From assembly GCF_027625935.1 (NCBI RefSeq), contig NZ_CP115300.1, forward strand, positions 6,448,001-6,512,000: a DNA stretch of 64,000 nucleotides, given 5' to 3'. The notes beneath the pieces were generated by a model, which saw nothing but the letters and a program-made list of their open reading frames with translations, was not told the origin of the DNA and ran no database searches. The translations under genes and the position numbers were made by a program. Shown here piece after piece: positions 40,699 to 49,374 of this stretch. Position 1 is the first letter of the stretch; each line of letters starts with the position of its first letter. The DNA comes from Streptomyces camelliae (GTDB taxonomy: Bacteria > Actinomycetota > Actinomycetes > Streptomycetales > Streptomycetaceae).

Positions 40699-41720
40699 AC
40701 GGCGACCTCCTCGCGGGAGTCGGCGGGCGTGGTCTGCTGCGGGGTGCCGGCCCGGTGGCCGGTGAGGGACAGGAACACCTCGTCCAGGCTGGGCAGTTCG
40801 GTGGTGATGGAGGAGATCGTGATGCCGCGCGCGGTGACCGCGCCGACCACGGCGGTCAGCTGCTCGTCGCTGAGGACCGGCACCAGCAGCGAGCCGGTCT
40901 CGGGGTCCACGGTGGTGGTGGCGAGCCCGGTGATACCGAGCTCGTCCAGCATGGCGGCGAGCGGCCGCAGCTCGGCCGGGTCGAGGGGCCGCACGCGCAG
41001 GGTACGACCGCCGACCTTGGCCTTCAGCTCCTCGATCCCGCCGCCCGCGATGACCTTGCCCCGGTCCACCACGGTGAGCTCGGAGGCGAGCTGTTCGGCC
41101 TCCTCCATGTACTGGGTGGTGAGCAGCACGGTGACTCCGTCGCCGACCATGGCCTTGACCTCGTCCCACACCTCGTTGCGGGTGCGGGGGTCCAGCCCGG
41201 TGGTCGGCTCGTCGAGGTAGAGAACGGCCGGCCGGCCGATCATGGACGCGGCGAGGTCCAGCCGCCGTCGCATACCGCCGGAGTACGTGCTTGCCGGCCG
41301 CTTGGCCGCCTCGGTGAGGGAGAACCGCTCCAGCAGCTCGTCGGCCCGTGCGCGGGCGTCCTTGCGGGGGAGGTCGAGCAGCCGCCCGATCATGTACAGG
41401 TTCTCCCAGCCGGGCAGCTTCTCGTCGACGGAGGCGTACTGCCCGGTGAGCCCTATGACCCGGCGCAGCTGCCGGGGCTGGCGTACGACGTCGTAGCCGG
41501 CCACGGTGGCCCGGCCGGCGTCGGGGGTGATCAGGGTGGACAGGATCCGTACGAGGGTGGTCTTGCCGGCGCCGTTCGGCCCGAGCACGCCCATCACGGT
41601 GCCCTCGCGCACATCCAGGTCGACGCCGTCCAGCGCCTTGGTCTCGCCGTAGTGCTTGACCAGCCCCCGCACCGTCACTGCGCGGCTCTCGCCGACGGGG
41701 TTGTCATCGATTCGTGTCAT
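40695..41720 (-). CDS. ABC exporter ATPase (DrrA-like)
   Basis: 341 aa. Walker A GPNGAGKTT, Q-loop GLTGQYASVDEKL, signature YSGGMRRRLDLAASM, Walker B VLYLDEPTTGLDP, switch His replaced by LLTTQYMEEAEQL (Gln in the H-loop position, as in DrrA). The C-terminal DUF4162-type domain (PSLDEVFLSLTGHR) is present. It resembles drug self-resistance exporters. The first gene of the pair. No TetR is adjacent, but the SARP gene is convergent. Confidence 0.94.
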   Translation of the reverse strand: MTRIDDNPVGESRAVTVRGLVKHYGETKALDGVDLDVREGTVMGVLGPNGAGKTTLVRILSTLITPDAGRATVAGYDVVRQPRQLRRVIGLTGQYASVDEKLPGWENLYMIGRLLDLPRKDARARADELLERFSLTEAAKRPASTYSGGMRRRLDLAASMIGRPAVLYLDEPTTGLDPRTRNEVWDEVKAMVGDGVTVLLTTQYMEEAEQLASELTVVDRGKVIAGGGIEELKAKVGGRTLRVRPLDPAELRPLAAMLDELGITGLATTTVDPETGSLLVPVLSDEQLTAVVGAVTARGITISSITTELPSLDEVFLSLTGHRAGTPQQTTPADSREEVAV

Positions 41721-41872
41721 GGCAGAGACGGTGCCAGGGCCTGCCGACAATCCACCGACAGACCACCGACAGCCACCGACAACCTCCCGACGACCACCGC
41801 AACCATCGATTGAGGAACCACGACGGCGGGCAACCACCTCCGCGAGAGCGGCTCCGGTTCAGGCGCAAAGGG

Positions 41873-41910
41873 GGGCAGCCCGCCGACGGGGGAAGATCGG
41901 CGGGCTGCCC
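41873..41910. terminator. 14-bp hairpin terminator downstream of panB
   Basis: GGGCAGCCCGCCGA (41873-41886) and its perfect complement (41897-41910) lie between the ABC operon start and the panB stop. It serves the minus-strand panB. Confidence 0.8.
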
Positions 41911-41942
41911 GGGGTGTTTCCGCAGTGGCTCAGTGGCGACGC

Positions 41943-42809
41943 CTAGTGGACGGAGTGCTCCTCCAGCGGGAACGTTCCGCCGACGACGTCCTCCGCGAAC
42001 TCCTTCACCGCGTTCGACATGACCTCACGCAGATCGGCGTACTTCTTGACGAACTTCGGGACCCGCCCGGAGGTCAGCCCCAGCATGTCCGTCCAGACCA
42101 GGACCTGCGCGTCCGTCTCGGGCCCGGCGCCGATACCGACCGTCGGGATGTGCAGCACCCGCGTCACCTCGGCCGCCAGCTCCGCCGGAACCAGCTCCAG
42201 CACGACGGCGAACGCACCCGCGTCCTGCACCGCCTTGGCGTCCCGCAGCAGCTGCTGCGCCGCCTCCTCGCCGCGCCCCTGCACGCGGTAGCCCATCGCG
42301 TTCACGGACTGCGGGGTCAGCCCGATGTGCGCCATCACCGGGATGCCGGACTCCACCAGCAGCCGGATCTGCTCGTGCGAGCGCTCGCCGCCCTCCAGCT
42401 TGACCGCGCCGACCCCGGCCTCCTTCACCAGCCGGGTCGCCGAGCGCAGCGCCTGCACCGGGCCCTCCTGGTACGAGCCGAAGGGGAGGTCGCCCACGAT
42501 CAGGGCGCGCTGGGTGCCGCGCACGACGGCGGCGGACAGCATGGTCATCTCGTCCAGCGTGACGGGTACGGTCGTCTCGTACCCCAGGTGGCAGTTGCCC
42601 GCCGAGTCGCCGACCAGGATCACCGGGATCCCGGCCTCGTCGAAGACGGACGCGGTCATCGCGTCGTAAGCGGTGAGCATGGGCCACTTCTCGCCGCGTT
42701 CCTTGGCGAGGGCGATGTCGCGCACAGTGATACGGCGTGTGCCCTTGCCCCCGTACAGCGCCTTGCTGCCGTCGGTGGGCCTCGTCTGGGCAGCCGAAAG
42801 CTGCGTCAT
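41943..42809 (-). CDS. panB: 3-methyl-2-oxobutanoate hydroxymethyltransferase
   Basis: 288 aa. First step of pantothenate synthesis (ketopantoate from 2-oxoisovalerate and methylene-THF). Motifs: WPMLTAYDAMTASVFDEAG, ILVGDSAGNCHLGYETTVPV (metal ligand Asp), VGAVKLEGGERSHEQIRLLV, VMAHIGLTPQSVNAMGYRVQ, GIGAGPETDAQVLVWTDMLG. ATG at 42809 with AAGGAG 8 nt upstream; a start at 42830 is less likely. No other pan gene is present. It is divergent from the MFS exporter. Confidence 0.95.
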   Translation of the reverse strand: MTQLSAAQTRPTDGSKALYGGKGTRRITVRDIALAKERGEKWPMLTAYDAMTASVFDEAGIPVILVGDSAGNCHLGYETTVPVTLDEMTMLSAAVVRGTQRALIVGDLPFGSYQEGPVQALRSATRLVKEAGVGAVKLEGGERSHEQIRLLVESGIPVMAHIGLTPQSVNAMGYRVQGRGEEAAQQLLRDAKAVQDAGAFAVVLELVPAELAAEVTRVLHIPTVGIGAGPETDAQVLVWTDMLGLTSGRVPKFVKKYADLREVMSNAVKEFAEDVVGGTFPLEEHSVH

Positions 42810-42964
42810 TGCAACGGCTCCTTCAGTCATCTCGTGGCGCCCTTACGGCGTCCCCGGATCGTCTCCATGGTGGCACTTCGTGCCGGGCACGGCCAGGGGG
42901 ACCCCCTGTGATCCCGTCGAGAACGGCTGCGGTCCCGCCATGTAAGGCCTTGGTAAAGAAATTA

Positions 42965-42985
42965 GATACGAGACCGTTCCGTATC
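42965..42985 (+). promoter_or_regulatory. candidate TetR operator upstream of the MFS exporter
   Basis: GATACG (42965-42970) and CGTATC (42980-42985) are perfect arms around 9 bp that contain AGACCGTTC, 24 bp before the start codon. Its position fits repression of the exporter by the TetR gene downstream (44687). No clear -35/-10. Confidence 0.55.
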
Positions 42986-43008
42986 GAAATGCTCGTAGCC
43001 TCGAACAC

Positions 43009-44595
43009 ATGACAAGTCCCGTCCCTGCCTCCCGGATACCGGAAGCGGTGCACCGGCGCCGGTGGGCGATCCTCGGTGTGCTGATGCTGAGCCTGCTCAT
43101 CGTGGTGCTCGACAACTCGATCCTGAACGTCGCGATCAAGACCATCTCCAGCCCGGCGCCCACCGGCCTCGGCGCCAGTCAGGGCCAGATCGAGTGGGCG
43201 ATCAACGCCTACACCCTCGTCTTCGCCGGCCTGCTCTTCACCGCCGGCCTCGTCGGCGACCGCCTCGGCCGCAAGAAGGTGCTGATCAGCGGCATCGCCG
43301 TGTTCGGCATCGGCTCCGCCCTGGCCGCCGAGTCCGGCTCCCCGGGCCAGCTGATCGCCTTCCGCGCCCTGATGGCCCTCGGTGCCGCCTTCGTCATGCC
43401 CTCCACCCTCGCCGTGCTGATGAACGTCTTCGAGCGCGAGGAGCAGCCCAAGGCCATCGGCATCTGGGCCGGCGGTGTCGGCCTCGCCATCGCCGTCGGG
43501 CCGATCACCGGCGGCGCCCTGCTCGACCACTTCTGGTGGGGCTCGGTCTTCTTCGTGAACGTGCCGATCGTGATCGTCGCGCTGATCCTGATGACCTGGC
43601 TGGTGCCCGACTCCCGCGACCCGAAGCCCGGCCGCCTCGATCCGGTCGGCGTGCTCCTGTCCGTCGTCGGTCTCGTCCTGCTGGTCTACGGCGTGATCAA
43701 GGGCGGCGAGCTGGCCGACTTCACGGACGCGAAGGTGCTGGCGACCATCGGCGCCGGTCTCGCCGTCCTCGTCGCCTTCGTCGTCTTCGAGAAGCGCAGC
43801 GACCACCCGTCCCTGGACGTCACCTACTTCAAGAACAAGATCTTCTCGGCCGCCATGGGCGCCATCGCGCTCTCGTTCTTCGCACTCATGGGCGTCACGT
43901 TCTTCGGCGTCTTCTACACCCAGAGCGTGCGCGGCTACTCGCCGCTGGAATCCGGCGTGCTGTTGCTGCCGCTCGCCGCCGCGCAGCTGATCTTCGCACC
44001 GCGCGCCCGGCTGCTCGTCGAGCGGTTCGGCAACCGTGCCACCACCACGGCCGGCATGGTGCTGATCGCCGCGACGCTCGCCGCGTTCGCCGGCTTCGAG
44101 GCCGACACGCCCATCTGGCTGCTGGAGGTCGTGTTCTTCCTCATGGGCACCGGTATGGCGCACATCATGACGCCGACCTCGGTCGTCATCATGCAGGCCC
44201 TGCCCCGCGAGAAGGCCGGCTCCGCCTCCGCGCTGAGCAACACCTTCCGCCAGGTCGGCGGCGCCCTCGGCATCGCCGTGCTCGGCTCGGTGCTCGCCGC
44301 GTCGTACCGGAGCGGCATCGAGGACAAGCTCGGCCTGCTGCCGCCCGCCCTGCGCGACAAGGCCGGCGAGTCCATCGAGGCCACCCTCGGCATCGCCGGC
44401 AAGCTCGGCCCGCGGGGCCAGGCCCTGGTCGCCCCCGCCGACCACGCGTTCCTGCACGCCATGCACGTCACCGCCCTGTGCGGTGCGGGCATCGCGCTGA
44501 TCGGCGCCGTGGTGACCGCCCTGTTCCTGCCGGGCCGGCCGACGGCGGGTCAGGAGGGTCGGAAGGAGCCGGAGTTGGTCGCGGTCGGAGACTGA
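43009..44595 (+). CDS. DHA2-family MFS multidrug exporter
   Basis: 528 aa, 14 membrane segments, EmrB/QacA type. Motifs: [15 protein letters not shown] (motif D1), [19 protein letters not shown] (motif A), [20 protein letters not shown] and [17 protein letters not shown] (motif C). A TetR gene lies 91 nt downstream on the same strand and the palindrome at 42965 precedes it. This is a typical regulator-exporter unit; the drug is unknown. Confidence 0.93.
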   Translation: MTSPVPASRIPEAVHRRRWAILGVLMLSLLIVVLDNSILNVAIKTISSPAPTGLGASQGQIEWAINAYTLVFAGLLFTAGLVGDRLGRKKVLISGIAVFGIGSALAAESGSPGQLIAFRALMALGAAFVMPSTLAVLMNVFEREEQPKAIGIWAGGVGLAIAVGPITGGALLDHFWWGSVFFVNVPIVIVALILMTWLVPDSRDPKPGRLDPVGVLLSVVGLVLLVYGVIKGGELADFTDAKVLATIGAGLAVLVAFVVFEKRSDHPSLDVTYFKNKIFSAAMGAIALSFFALMGVTFFGVFYTQSVRGYSPLESGVLLLPLAAAQLIFAPRARLLVERFGNRATTTAGMVLIAATLAAFAGFEADTPIWLLEVVFFLMGTGMAHIMTPTSVVIMQALPREKAGSASALSNTFRQVGGALGIAVLGSVLAASYRSGIEDKLGLLPPALRDKAGESIEATLGIAGKLGPRGQALVAPADHAFLHAMHVTALCGAGIALIGAVVTALFLPGRPTAGQEGRKEPELVAVGD

Positions 44596-44640
44596 CCCGG
44601 ACCAGCGGTCGTCCAGCGGTCGTCGAGGGGGGAAGGAGGG

Positions 44641-44666
44641 GTGCTGCGGCACAATCGCCGCAGCAC
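44641..44666. terminator. perfect 10-bp inverted repeat between exporter and TetR gene
   Basis: GTGCTGCGGC (44641-44650) and GCCGCAGCAC (44657-44666) around ACAATC. It is either a terminator of the exporter gene or an operator just upstream of the TetR start at 44687. Confidence 0.6.
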
Positions 44667-44686
44667 AGTGAGAGGACGGAAACGAC

Positions 44687-45400
44687 GTGACCCCTGCCGA
44701 CACCGGCATCGACACCGACACCGGCATCGACACCGACACCGGCATCGACACCAGCACCGACACCGGCATCGACACCGGCGTCGGCGGCCGGACGCGACCC
44801 TGCGGTGCCGTGCGGGGCAGGCCCCGCAGCGAGGCCGTGGAACGCGCCATCCTCGAAGGCGTGATGAAGCTCCTGGAGGACGGCGTCCCCCTCGCCGAGC
44901 TCTCCATCGAGCGCGTCGCACGCACGGCCGGCGTCGGCAAGGCCACCATCTACCGCCGCTGGAGCGGCAAGGAGGAACTGTTCGTCGACGTCGTACGCGC
45001 CGCCGAACCCCCCGACCCCGAACTCCCCGGCACCAGCCTGCGCGACGACCTCGTCGTCCTGCTGGAGTCCCTGCGCGTGCGCGGCCTCGCCAGCCGCTCC
45101 TCCGCGATCCTGCACAACGTGTACGCCCAGATGAAATCCAGCCCCAAGGTCTGGGCGGCGTACCACGCCGGCGTCATCGCCCCCCGCCGCGACCTCGTCA
45201 TCGAGGTGCTGCGGCGGGGGCGGGACAGCGGCGAACTCCGGCCGGACATCGATCTGGAGCTGGCCAACGACCTGTTCGTCGGCCCCATGCTCGTCCGCAG
45301 CATCCTGCGCCCCGACGGTGAGCTGCCCGAGGGCCTCGCGGAGGAGATCGTCGACACGGTCCTCACCTGCCTACGACCCGTCAGCTCGACAGCCTCGTAG
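44687..45400 (+). CDS. TetR-family regulator with repetitive acidic N-terminus
   Basis: 237 aa, GTG start after GAGAGGA. Residues 1-32 are a TGIDTD-type repeat (TGIDTDTGIDTDTGIDTSTD) that has no counterpart in usual TetR proteins. HTH at about 45-95: RGRPRSEAVERAILEGVMKL, LSIERVARTAGVGKATIYRR. The ligand domain ends LRPVSSTAS. It probably represses the DHA2 exporter upstream. Confidence 0.9.
   Translation: MTPADTGIDTDTGIDTDTGIDTSTDTGIDTGVGGRTRPCGAVRGRPRSEAVERAILEGVMKLLEDGVPLAELSIERVARTAGVGKATIYRRWSGKEELFVDVVRAAEPPDPELPGTSLRDDLVVLLESLRVRGLASRSSAILHNVYAQMKSSPKVWAAYHAGVIAPRRDLVIEVLRRGRDSGELRPDIDLELANDLFVGPMLVRSILRPDGELPEGLAEEIVDTVLTCLRPVSSTAS
44702..44780 (+). repeat. 12/18-bp GACACCGGCATC tandem repeats in the TetR N-terminus
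   Basis: GACACCGGCATC recurs through the segment, mostly as an 18-bp unit with an extra GACACC, encoding repeated TGIDTD. All steps are multiples of three, so copy-number change stays in frame. Confidence 0.85.
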
Positions 45401-45587
45401 CATCCATGTGCGCGTTTCGTCACAGACCTCAGGGGTCGCACGGCTGAACGGAACTCGCAGCCCCGCGCCGTTCGTCCTCGACTTCCGTACGGCCGTCATG
45501 GGACGGCGGGAACGGAGCCGATCATCCCCTAGGGTCGACAGCGGCACGGGGGGACGACGGTGCACGGCAGGCAGTGAGGCAGGCGGT

Positions 45588-46637
45588 ATGGCGCAGCAGG
45601 CGTACGTTTCGGAGACGGTGGGCGACGGCAAGGGGCCGAAGCGACCGGGATCCCGGCTCCGACGCCTGGCACAGCGCCTGTTCTCCGGCTGGCGCGGCGA
45701 CCCGCGCATCTGGCGCCGGGGCATCGTCCTGGCGGTCCTCGCCCTCCTCCTGGCCCTGGTGATGCTGCTGCACTCGCGCATCCCCAACCAGGTGGGCAAC
45801 CTCGGCAGCCTCACGGAGACCTTCCTGCCCTGGCTGGGCCTGATCGTCCCGCTGCTGCTGCTCTGCGCCCTGATCCGGAAGTCGGCGACCGCGCTCCTCG
45901 CGATCCTCCTCCCGGTGATCGTGTGGCTGAACCTCTTCGGGGGTCTGCTCTTCGACCGCACGGGAACGGGCGGCGACCTGATGGTGGCGACCCACAACGT
46001 CAACGCCGACAACCCCGACCCGTCGGCGACCGCCCGCGCGGTCGCCTCCTCCGGCGCCGACGTGCTCGCCCTGGAGGAGATCCCGAACACCGCCGTACCC
46101 GTCTACGAGAAGGCGCTCGCGCCGACGTACCGGTACCACGCGGTCGTCGGCACGGTCGGGCTGTGGAGCACGTACCCGATGAGCGACGTGCACGCCGTCG
46201 ACATCAAGCTCGGCTGGGAACGGGCGATGCGCGCCACCGTGGCGACCCCGAAGGGCCCGATCGCGGTGTACGTCGCCCACCTGCCCTCGGTGCGGGTGAA
46301 GATGGCGGCGGGCTTCACCGCCCGCCAGCGGGACAAGAGCGCCGACGCGCTCGGCGAGGCCATCGCCGGCGAGAGCCTGAAGCGGGTCGTCCTGCTCGGT
46401 GATCTGAACGGCACGATGAACGACCGTTCACTCAACGCGGTCACCTCCCAGATGCGCTCCACGCAGGGCGCGGCGGGCAGCGGCTTCGGGTTCAGCTGGC
46501 CGGCGTCGTTCCCGATGGCGCGGATCGACCAGATCATGGTCAAGGGCGTCGAGCCCAGGAGCTCCTGGACCCTGCCGCGCACCGGCAGCGACCACCTCCC
46601 GGTGGCGGCCCGTGTGAAGCTGGACACGTCGTCGTAA
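45588..46637 (+). CDS. membrane-anchored endonuclease/exonuclease/phosphatase (EEP) protein
   Basis: 349 aa; ATG at 45588. Three hydrophobic segments in the first 130 residues (GIVLAVLALLLALVMLLHSR; LPWLGLIVPLLLLCALI; ATALLAILLPVIVWLNLFGG), then an EEP domain facing outside: VATHNVNADNPDPSATA, VLALEEIPN (catalytic Glu), IAVYVAHLPSV, VVLLGDLNGTMNDRSLNAV (Asp, Asn), and SDHLPVAARV (Asp-His). Family members are DNases, sphingomyelinases or phosphatases; the exact substrate is unknown. Confidence 0.88.
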   Translation: MAQQAYVSETVGDGKGPKRPGSRLRRLAQRLFSGWRGDPRIWRRGIVLAVLALLLALVMLLHSRIPNQVGNLGSLTETFLPWLGLIVPLLLLCALIRKSATALLAILLPVIVWLNLFGGLLFDRTGTGGDLMVATHNVNADNPDPSATARAVASSGADVLALEEIPNTAVPVYEKALAPTYRYHAVVGTVGLWSTYPMSDVHAVDIKLGWERAMRATVATPKGPIAVYVAHLPSVRVKMAAGFTARQRDKSADALGEAIAGESLKRVVLLGDLNGTMNDRSLNAVTSQMRSTQGAAGSGFGFSWPASFPMARIDQIMVKGVEPRSSWTLPRTGSDHLPVAARVKLDTSS

Positions 46638-46667
46638 CCCGCTGGAATACTGGGCCTGAGAGGCTTT

Positions 46668-46699
46668 GTTCCGTAGCTGAACATAGGCTGTGACGGAAC
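46668..46699 (+). promoter_or_regulatory. spaced inverted repeat upstream of an MFS gene
   Basis: GTTCCGT (46668-46674) and ACGGAAC (46693-46699) are perfect arms 18 bp apart, 35-66 bp before the ATG at 46734. Possible operator; no regulator gene is adjacent. Confidence 0.35.
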
Positions 46700-46733
46700 T
46701 CCGCTCTCTTACTTCGAAAGGCACAGGCCCTTC

Positions 46734-47951
46734 ATGCCCCTGGCCCTGCTCGCTCTGGCCGTCGGCGCTTTCGGTATCGGTACCACCGAGTTCGTGATGA
46801 TGGGCCTGCTGCCCGACGTCGCGGACGACCTGCACATCTCCATCCCCACGGCCGGTCACCTGGTCTCGGCGTACGCGCTGGGCGTGGTGATCGGCGCCCC
46901 CCTGCTGGCCGCCGTGACGGCGCGGATGTCCCGCCGCACGGTCCTGATCGGCCTGATGGGGCTGTTCGTCGCGGGCAACGCCCTGTCGGCGTTCGCCCCC
47001 GGCAACGACTCCCTGCTGGCCGCCCGCTTCCTCAGCGGCCTGCCGCACGGCGCCTTCTTCGGTGTGGGCGCGGTCGTCGCCACGTCGATGGTGCCGCCGG
47101 AGCGCAAGGCCCGCTCCGTGTCGCTGATGTTCCTCGGCCTGACCGTCGCCAACGTCGCGGGCGTGCCGGTGGCGACCCTGATGGGCCAGCACCTGGGCTG
47201 GCGGGCGACCTTCCTCGGCGTGAGCGTGATCGGCCTGGCGGCGATCGCGTCGCTGGCGCTGCTGATCCCGCACGACAGGACGCACGCCGGGTCGACGGGC
47301 GGCCTGCGCGGCGAACTGGCCGCACTGAGGTCCCTGCCGGTCTGGCTCGCGCTCGGTACGACGGTGGCGGGTTTCGGCGCGCTCTTCGCGGCCTACAGCT
47401 ACGTCACCCCGATGCTGACGGAGTCGGCGGGCTACGCGGAGGGCAGCGTGACCCTGCTCCTGGCCCTGTTCGGCGTGGGCGCGACGGCGGGCAACCTGCT
47501 GGGCGGCCGGCTCGCGGACCACTCGCTGCGGGGCACGCTGTTCGGCGGCCTGGCCTCACTGGGTGCCGTGCTGCTGCTGTTCCCGGTACTGATGCGGGCG
47601 GAGTGGAGCGCGGCGCTGGCGGTGACCCTGCTCGGCATGGCGGCGTTCATCACGGGTTCGCCGCTCCAGCTGATGGTCATGGAGAAGGCGTCGGCGGCCC
47701 CCTCCCTGGCCTCCTCCGCCAACCAGGCGGCCTTCAACCTGGCCAACGCCGGTGGCGCCTGGATCGGCGGCCTGGCCCTCGCGGCGGGCTTCGGCGCCAC
47801 GTCGCCCGCCCTGGCCGGCGCGGCCCTGGCGGTGCTGGGGCTGGGCGTGGCGGGGGTGGCGTACGCGGTGGACCGGCGGCGGGCGACTCCGTCGGTGGGG
47901 CGCGTCGTCACGTCGCACGTGCCGGAGGACCTGGCGGCGCTGCACCGCTGA
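46734..47951 (+). CDS. MFS exporter (AraJ/Cmx/PbuE-like, DHA1)
   Basis: 405 aa, twelve membrane segments. Signatures: GAFGIGTTEFVMMGLLPDVA (the conserved TEF motif of the Cmx/PbuE group), VTARMSRRTVLIGLMGLFV (motif A), FLSGLPHGAFFGVGAVVA and SANQAAFNLANAGGAWIGG. Efflux of purines, arabinose or chloramphenicol in known relatives. Downstream is the 255-bp inverted-repeat element. Confidence 0.92.
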   Translation: MPLALLALAVGAFGIGTTEFVMMGLLPDVADDLHISIPTAGHLVSAYALGVVIGAPLLAAVTARMSRRTVLIGLMGLFVAGNALSAFAPGNDSLLAARFLSGLPHGAFFGVGAVVATSMVPPERKARSVSLMFLGLTVANVAGVPVATLMGQHLGWRATFLGVSVIGLAAIASLALLIPHDRTHAGSTGGLRGELAALRSLPVWLALGTTVAGFGALFAAYSYVTPMLTESAGYAEGSVTLLLALFGVGATAGNLLGGRLADHSLRGTLFGGLASLGAVLLLFPVLMRAEWSAALAVTLLGMAAFITGSPLQLMVMEKASAAPSLASSANQAAFNLANAGGAWIGGLALAAGFGATSPALAGAALAVLGLGVAGVAYAVDRRRATPSVGRVVTSHVPEDLAALHR

Positions 47952-47983
47952 CCCCACGGTCAGCGGTGCAGCGGTCAGCCCCT

Positions 47984-48238
47984 GGGCCCCGTCGTCAAAC
48001 TCCCTCCCCCAGCCTTCGGCCGGGAGGTGCCCCCAGCCTCGCGACGCCATGCACGCTCCCCCAAGCTCTTCGAGCAGGGGGACCCCCACTCGCCGCACCG
48101 GGCCCTGACCCAGGTACGTCCAGTACGAGGGCCAGGGCCCGGCACGCCGATAGCACGCACCTACAGCGACATCAGCTGCTCCGCAGCGGGCGCGAGGCCC
48201 GCCCTCCGGGCGGACGGCAGGAGTTTGACGACGGGCCC
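47984..48238. mobile_element. 255-bp inverted-repeat element (MITE-like)
   Basis: Terminal inverted repeats: GGGCCCCGTCGTCAAACTCC at 47984-48003 and its complement, with one base deleted, at 48220-48238. Inside are several hairpins (GCTCTTCGAGC near 48070, GCCCGCCCTCCGGGCGG near 48200) and segments such as CCCCCAAGCTCTTCGAGCAG that are typical of repeated Streptomyces intergenic DNA. It contains no gene. Its right end forms the stop codon of the ML-like gene. Confidence 0.7.
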
Positions 48239-48669
48239 TAGCAGACGGCCGATGCGGCCGGCCGGAATCTGTGGCTGAAGTCCAGCGGGATGTCCAGGGC
48301 CAGGAAGTTCTTGCCGTTTCCCGTCCTGGCGCGCAGGCGGATCCGGTGCTGGGCCACCGGCACCGTCTCGGGAAGCTGCAGGTTCCATGCCTGCCGCCAC
48401 GGGCCGGCGGGCGGCCTGGGGTCGCCCGACAGTCTCGCGCCCAGGCCCGCCAAGAGATCGGGCAGCCGGTAGCTTCTGTCCAGCATCTTCACCGGGCCGA
48501 ACTTCATGACCACACTGCAGGTGACCCGGGTCAGGTCGACGGTCTCCTTGAGATGACCGTCGATCTCCCAGCGGACCTGGCGCCCGAGCCACGGCAGTGC
48601 GGGGGTCAACCTGATGTCACGGATGTCCAGGACGTAGGTCTCGTCGCTCGCGTCCTCCACCAGGCGCAT
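48238..48669 (-). CDS. ML (MD-2/NPC2-like) lipid-recognition-fold protein, cytoplasmic type
   Basis: 143 aa. The whole protein follows the ML-domain strand order of NPC2 and fungal phosphatidylglycerol/phosphatidylinositol transfer proteins: YVLDIRDIRLTPALPWLG, EIDGHLKETVDLTRVTC, VVMKFGPVKMLDRSYRLPDL, PAGPWRQAWNLQLPETVP, RIRLRARTGNGKNFLALDIP. The disulfide cysteines and signal peptide of the eukaryotic proteins are missing. Identified from pattern only. Its last codons meet the MITE-like element, whose end supplies TAG, so the original C-terminus may have been altered. Confidence 0.65.
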   Translation of the reverse strand: MRLVEDASDETYVLDIRDIRLTPALPWLGRQVRWEIDGHLKETVDLTRVTCSVVMKFGPVKMLDRSYRLPDLLAGLGARLSGDPRPPAGPWRQAWNLQLPETVPVAQHRIRLRARTGNGKNFLALDIPLDFSHRFRPAASAVC

Positions 48670-48816
48670 GGCTCACCTCGCTCACCCTGCGGTGTGTCGT
48701 CTCGGTGTCTCGGACAACCCGGGCGCGGCCGGTGCGCGCGCCCACGGGAGGCGCCTCGCGTTCGGCCCAGGGCCGGGGTGTGCGCGGCGCGGGGTTGCCG
48801 GACAATGATCGGGACA

Positions 48817-48851
48817 GGAGCCCCGGCCCGATTCCGGCGGGCCGGGGCTCC
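48817..48851. terminator. 14-bp hairpin terminator
   Basis: GGAGCCCCGGCCCG (48817-48830) pairs perfectly with 48838-48851 around 7 nt, 22 nt past the stop of the secreted-protein gene (minus strand). Confidence 0.85.
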
Positions 48852-48873
48852 ACGTGATGCAGTCGGTTCCGGA

Positions 48874-49374
48874 CTAGGCCTCGTGGCCCTTGACCACGCG
48901 GAAGCTGGCCAGCACGCCGTCCTCGACCTTGACGCCCTCGGGGGGGCACGCGTGCACGCCGAAGCTGGAGCTGTGGGGGCCGACGGTGGCGATGGGGGCG
49001 CCGTTGTCGCAGACCGCTCCGCGGAAGACCTCGACGGTCTTGTGGCTGTCGTTGCGGATGTTCAGGGTCTTGGCACCCAGGCCGCTGATGACGGTGATGC
49101 AGTCACCCGGGTGGGGGCTGTACGACCGCTCGTTGATCTCGATCCGGCCCTCGTGCCGGCGGCCCCGGTTCTCCTCCCCCCGGCCCTCGTTGCCCTTGCC
49201 CCAGTTCTCGTTGCCCTTGCCGGAGTCGCCGCCCTGCGGCGCGACGAAGGCAGCCGCCGGAGCAGCCTGAGGAACCGGAGCGGAAGCAGCCGAGGCGTAC
49301 GTGATGCCGGTCGCGGCAAGAGCTGCGGCGGCCCCGACGGCAGCGGTCACCATGGTGGATCGTGCGAGCTTCAT
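48874..49374 (-). CDS. small secreted protein, function unknown
   Basis: 166 aa. Sec signal peptide (MVTAAVGAAAALAATGITYA, cleavage near ASA-SAP). Then an Ala/Pro stretch, a Gly/Asn/Glu/Arg-rich linker (GKGNENWGKGNEGRGEENRG) and a beta-sandwich-like domain with four or so Cys (PGDCITVISGLGAKTLNIRN, VFRGAVCDNGAPIATVGPHS, FGVHACPPEGVKVEDG). Resembles small exported Streptomyces proteins; no family named. No neighbouring partner. Confidence 0.75.
   Translation of the reverse strand: MKLARSTMVTAAVGAAAALAATGITYASAASAPVPQAAPAAAFVAPQGGDSGKGNENWGKGNEGRGEENRGRRHEGRIEINERSYSPHPGDCITVISGLGAKTLNIRNDSHKTVEVFRGAVCDNGAPIATVGPHSSSFGVHACPPEGVKVEDGVLASFRVVKGHEA

Noticed and set aside
36600..41720. SARP plus DrrAB as an antibiotic cluster
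   Set aside because: The two units are convergent, with no biosynthetic enzymes next to them; AfsR-like regulators and DrrAB exporters also occur as orphans.
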